Origin: Colias croceus | Taxonomy: Eukaryota > Arthropoda > Insecta > Lepidoptera > Pieridae | NCBI RefSeq assembly: GCF_905220415.1 | Contig: NC_059546.1 | Coordinates: 4,154,001 to 4,218,000, forward strand | Length of the DNA stretch: 64,000 bases | Direction of reading: 5' to 3' | Shown: one piece after another, positions 58,868-64,000 of the stretch | Layout of the letters: every line of letters begins with the position of its first letter | Position numbering within the stretch: position 1 is the stretch's first letter | Made by a program: the position numbers and the translations under genes | Notes under the pieces: generated by a model | The model's database searches: none | Seen by the model: only the letters and a program-made list of their open reading frames with translations | Told to the model about the DNA's origin: nothing

Positions 58868-61204
58868 TTATTTAGCTCTAACTTATTTAGTTAATAAAGT
58901 AACAATGATTGATTGTTCTAGAACAGAAGTTGAGAAACAGTTGGGCGCGGCACGCACGGGGAACAACCACCCCAAAACTTAGCACATTATTCAAGCAAAC
59001 GCGACTCTTGAGTAATTTTGAAATATTACAATTTTCAAGTCATACCACAGCTTCGACGGGCAGGCTAAACTTTTTTATAACATAAATAACGTTACTTAAA
59101 AGTTTTTAGAGTATTTAACGAATAGAGAACGTTTTTATAAAGTATTAAAATTTAAAAAAGCCCATACTGGAGTATTTTTATATTTATCTGAGGAATAACT
59201 AATTTCCTTTCATATCAAAGTGCAATGCATTTATAGTCTTTGTTAAACATACGGTACCTATAAAGTTACACAGTAAATATACCTATCTAATGTAATCTAT
59301 ATTTTCTATTTCAAAACTGTAAGCTTAAAAAAACGTAAACAAACCGTTACAATGTGTCCATTTTCACTGAGGAGGTTAATTTAGAATTAGGTACATTAAG
59401 TGGTCCTAATGGAAAATTCTTGTTTCAAATAATGAGGTAGGTTTAAAACTTCCTTCATCCTTTTTAAGGAAGTTTTAAAAACGTATTTGAGGCAACATGT
59501 CTTATTACTGAAAAATATCTATTCAATTTTAATATCTAAACCTGTTTTCCTATTTAAATGTACCACGAGTTTTTTTTATTAATTAACCGTCAAATGTTTT
59601 ATAAACTAATTTAAAATTCACTACGCATAAATTGCACAATACGCATGTGAAGTTTGTTCTTTATAAAATATTTTTAAAAAGAAATTAAAGAATTTCTTTG
59701 AAATACAATAGATCCTGACTGACTTTTGTTACAAAGGAATAATAAATATTTGCGCACAATAGAGACGGGAGCAATTAAAAACTATTAAAACAAAAGAAAC
59801 ATCTTCACATTTCTAAAGAATCATCAAGTTTAACAAAGGCGTGTTTAAAAAATACAAACATGTGTTTAAATGTGACGTAACAGTATCACAAACTCAAAAC
59901 TAAAGTGCACATCTCGTAGTAAATCAGTAAAAAAATTGCATTCTGTCGTCTATTGTGATGTTAAACAGCGAAAAGATGCAAATACAACGCACGAGACCCG
60001 TTATGTTTACAAATTTCTTTGAAGGTCCGTTAACTTTTAAAAAATAAAAGAATGCTTTTATCTAGTGACAATAGGAACAGACCGTCAGGGGTCGTGAGAC
60101 AATAAAATTGCACAATCTACAAAGAGGATTTAGACAAAGCTCATTTCTAGCAATTCACCTGCTTAAGTAAGCAGGTAACCAATTATTATGGTAATGCATT
60201 TGACAATGAATCAATGAGAGGATGTTTTGAAGAACTGTGGCCAAAAGACGATCGACGCTGAAACACCTTGTGGTAATTTATTGCTCTATTTATGTAGGCT
60301 TATAACAAAAGCTCGTTTCCGTGTTCTTTATCAAAGGACGCTATCGTATGACATGAAAATTTACAGCTCTTAATGTATGAAAAAATTCACGAGAATCACT
60401 TTGTATAAAGTAACTTAATATAATACTTAATATAATAAACTGATAATATTTTTTATGAGAAGCCTATTAAATAATGTGAGTTTGAACGATATTTGTACGC
60501 GAAACCAGCTATTGAACAGATGCGGTGAGGTTTATGACTGCTAATAGAGTTTATGGCTTTTTTATTGACATTAATGTTCTCTTGATTCTACCGTTTACGA
60601 CCGCCTCATTCATTATCGAAGTGTGAGGTCAAAACATCTTTAAATCAGACGAAAATATGATTAAGTAGTTGATACGTATTCGTCCTAATTGATCAACTAT
60701 AATCGAGCTTTATGTTTACATTTATTGACTATACACGTCAATCTTATCAAAATTATGTTGTCATTGCATTTAAATTCAACGGATAAGAATGAAAAATATT
60801 GTAAGTATATATTCTGAATCGTGACACAATTAAATGCAGTTATTTAAATTGATTCTTGTTTATATTTTATATAAATTGCGTACGCAAATAAAATTCTATA
60901 CATATTAACATATTTTGATGATATGCAGATAAGTGTAAGTATTCTTTATTTCGCGTGTATTTTGCAGATATGTAGGTATGTAAAATTGAAATAAAAGTGA
61001 ATAATTTGTTAGCTATTTAAAAGCTATAATATCAATACAATATAATATGTGTATGGAGACAGAACGTTCTGGGACAAAGGGTATGCTAAGAGTGGACGAT
61101 TAAGTAATACATAAATATATTTAAAGTATAAGACAATGATGTTGTAACAAGCGGGACCCAATGAGAATACAAACGTGCGCTCCCACACCGTATAATTTAT
61201 AGCT
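58868..61204. other. AT-rich non-coding stretch
   Basis: No gene is supported. A perfect hairpin at 59442-59479 is listed separately, and a weaker one (aaagaaatt/aatttcttt) lies near 59679-59700. Nothing else stands out. Confidence 0.4.
59442..59479. repeat. 14-bp stem hairpin
   Basis: tttaaaacttcctt (59442-59455) pairs perfectly with aaggaagttttaaa (59466-59479) across a 10-nt loop. It may be a relic of a small inverted-repeat element; no function is evident. Confidence 0.65.
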
Positions 61205-61735
61205 TATTCGATAATTATGCGGATTTAAAGCTGAAGTGTGCTTTACGGTCCGGTTTACGGTTCTTCGCGATATCTAGCGATAAGGCAATTTGCGTTTTGT
61301 TACCGCACCGGTGGGACGGATTCGCTGCGATGCGGTCACCGGTGTACATACACTGTACGATACGAACGGCTATTTGCTTATTCCGCTGCGGCTGCGAGAC
61401 GATCGCTCGCCACGTTTGAAGTGACTGCAATTTGTCTCCAACGACGTATTTCAAGTAGATATGATCGTGTGTACGACCGCTTGCATACATTTTTTAACAG
61501 ATGTCGATTTTTTGCAAGTATCGCGGGAGGTAACGCGTTCACCTGGTACTTCAGAATGTTTGACGCTTCGAATTAAGTTTTTATCAAAATTAAATACTGG
61601 CCTGACGGCGTACCTATCTACGCGACGCGATGCGGCGCCAATAAAACGTTTAACTATATTTAGAACTTCATCGATATTTATATTATTCGCTGACACTACA
61701 GTTGCAAGCATTCATGTGCCATGAAGATAAAAATA
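61205..61735. other. GC-richer patch open on both strands
   Basis: About 530 bp with higher GC/CpG than its surroundings and long overlapping open frames on both strands: plus 61238-61576 (starts with GTG) and 61461-61724 (ATG); minus 61215-61490 and 61451-61711 (ATG). None has a recognisable domain. Openness on both strands mostly reflects the lack of TA-rich stop codons. It could hide an exon, a decayed foreign gene or a CpG-rich regulatory element. The reverse-strand frame at 61451-61711 has the most protein-like composition. Confidence 0.25.
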
Positions 61736-64000
61736 TGCAAATACAGTCTTAGAGGAAGCTGCGGTCTCGAATAAATCGAGAGCGCATCGTAAAATGACCA
61801 TTAATCGTAGATACAGCTCGGCACTAATTAAAAACAGGTATGTATCGATATTACAAAAAAAATTCGAACTTTCTTTTAACATAGCTTAATGTGTGAACAA
61901 GCAAGAAACTGAAATAAAATAGTCGATAAATAAACATGAATTTTAATCAAATTCGAGTGGCAGATGCTCGATTCACATACGGCAATAACGAGTGGAGTGG
62001 CACACCTCGCGTCGCAAAAACCGAGGTATTGTTGGAATCACTCATTAACTTATTAAGATGATAATTTATTACCGTGAGGGAGACAATTTCACGATCGATA
62101 TAGAGTCCTTTGCATTACTACTCATCTTTTTTGGTCCGTTTTAGTAATAAATGCACTACAATAATGGTTCGATTGTGCGAGTGGTTGTACGTTTATTTTA
62201 TTTATATTTTTTCATGTTTTCATTTATATTCAATACTTAGCTTATGAATCCATGTTTTTCTATAATTTATATTTGTATACCAAAGCAAAATTTATAGCAC
62301 AATACAGGTATACCTACATATGCTGTTGTTTTATGAGCATTGGTAAGAAGTAAGAACTCTTTCCATTTTATTTCACATAATAAATCATAACACATACTTA
62401 ACTATAAATAGAAGTCGCTCAATCATGTATTTTATGAGAGTAAAAATGACACAGACTCTTTGTGAGTTCTTCATACAGCACTATACCTAGTAGATATAGT
62501 ATTTATTGTATTGAAAGAAAGTTTTATTATGAATTCATTAGCCAGCTAAATTAAAAATTATCTTTGTCTTAATGTTTCAAGGAGATAACTAATATGGTTT
62601 ATACCTACTTAATAAAATAGGAAGATATAATTTAAATTAACATCTTCATTATTGCATCAACTACCTACTTTTATTTCTTCGTGCAATTAACAAAAAGACC
62701 TTACTATTGCCTGGTAGAAACCACTGCTTAACGATTATGCTGCCTTAAACAAGATCTAAATTTTATAATTGTTTTTACTACTTACTAAATAGTATCTATA
62801 AATAATGTATAATTATTAATTATTAATTTATTTAATACGTACAGCGACAATAACATAGCTACAAGTGGAATAGAGCAATGAATGGTCCCAACGCATACTT
62901 TGAACTTGAGCGGCCTTTTTGCCCTAAATATCTATTTGCCGACTTAGTGCAAAGCCGTTTCTAGCCTTTATAAAATGCATTTGATACATTGTTGAAACCT
63001 GCTTACATACAATTACTGCCTGTCAGTGTTCATTGGTATTTTATAAGAATTTATATTAAATATTTATTTAATTAGTCACATACTGTGTATATTAATGGGT
63101 TATTTTATATTATAGATATTAAAAACTTAATAACTTTATTGAAGTAAACTTGCTTGAAGTCCTAAATTTATTAACACATTTTCAGTTTTATTAACATTTA
63201 AAGACAAATTGATCAAGATTTACTTGTTTCAAAAAATGTAGAGATAAAATTTATTTTATATTTCGCATATTTTATCATGGCGTAACATTTTCTATTGTTT
63301 ATTCCTTAGCTACTAAGCGTAATACAGATTTTAGTTTAGAAAACACTACAGAGGTCAGATTGTAATCAAACTCTATGTGAAAACTAAATTATGGCGGCGC
63401 GTGCGCAGAATCGCAAACATTTTCAACACATCATAATATTACAATATAATTCTGTGAATGGAATTTATATGGCTTATATTACAAATTAACTGTTTTAAAT
63501 GTATTATTATTATTTACGGGTTTAAATTGTTTTCATCAATAAGTAGGTAGTTAATAATATTTGTATAGTCTTAGGTAGATACTACCCAATTATATTAAAC
63601 GACTGATTTTCCCTTACTATTATTATATAATACACTATTAATATGATATAGTTACAACTATTAATAATGTATTTAATATTTTTATTGTATTATTACAAAC
63701 CTAACAATTAGATATCATTATAAGACGTGTTTGATTTAAATAACAAAAAAACACTTGTACAGTATCTACCTAACCCATAAAACGATGTATAATTCAATTT
63801 TCTAAGTACGTGGTAGGTGTCATTTAATGAGGGTAGTTTTTATGACAAATCTCGTCAAGACAGTTTTAATAAAAACTTGCTCCCAATACAGCTATGTACG
63901 GTGTGATAAATTATATCCCATAATATTATCTTAGGATCAGTGTCTCATTTATTTCTTTGCAATTGGACTTTTAATTCTTTCCTACAAATATGGAATATGA
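61736..64000. other. AT-rich non-coding stretch to the window end
   Basis: No gene, RNA gene or clear repeat is recognised. A small CpG pocket sits at about 61970-62030 (gagtggcacacctcgcgtcg). Confidence 0.4.

Overview
The window reads as AT-rich, gene-poor nuclear DNA of an insect, most likely a lepidopteran. The reasons are an R1-clade non-LTR retrotransposon with a bicistronic layout, very frequent AGGTA/TACCT motifs, scattered fragments resembling repeats common in moths and butterflies, and a short (TTAGG)n tract of the insect telomere type. The assignment is inference; no species is claimed. I found no complete host protein-coding gene, no tRNA or rRNA gene and no CRISPR array. Unannotated stretches look like intergenic or intronic DNA, with some small CpG-rich islands that could be regulatory.

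Layout. 1-4.2 kb: AT-rich DNA holding a 611-bp fold-back element (1461-2071) whose two 291-bp arms are about 99% identical, then a GC-rich hairpin cluster at 2261-2350 and a small hairpin at 4108-4140. 4.2-19.1 kb: mostly AT-rich non-coding DNA, with a GGTA/TACC-dense patch at 12.66-13.08 kb, a 133-bp MITE-like element (15812-15944) and a CpG-rich island (16.54-17.18 kb). 19105-25242: a GC-rich, apparently full-length LINE. It has a 330-bp 5' leader with a C-rich tandem repeat, ORF1 (gag-like, 773 aa), ORF2 (endonuclease plus reverse transcriptase, 1051 aa), a 3' UTR with two stem-loops, and an 18-nt poly(A). 25.2-44.2 kb: AT-rich DNA with a reverse-oriented repeat fragment at 28.7 kb, an 11-bp tandem repeat at 34.7 kb, several palindromes and a few short doubtful ORFs. 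44221-44593: a 373-bp non-autonomous DNA transposon with inverted repeats, flanked by a 6-bp duplication. 44.6-64 kb: AT-rich DNA with a CpG cluster near 51 kb, a 41-codon ORF at 53.9 kb, a broken THAP-domain-like start at 54951, and a GC-rich patch at 61.2-61.7 kb that is open on both strands.

How the parts work together. Only the LINE forms a functional unit. ORF1 should bind and package the RNA. ORF2 nicks the target DNA and primes reverse transcription. The two reading frames are joined by a TAATG stop-start overlap, the arrangement known to couple translation in the related element SART1. All catalytic motifs I looked for are intact, so the copy may be young or still active. The fold-back element and the two inverted-repeat transposons encode nothing and would depend on enzymes supplied from elsewhere.
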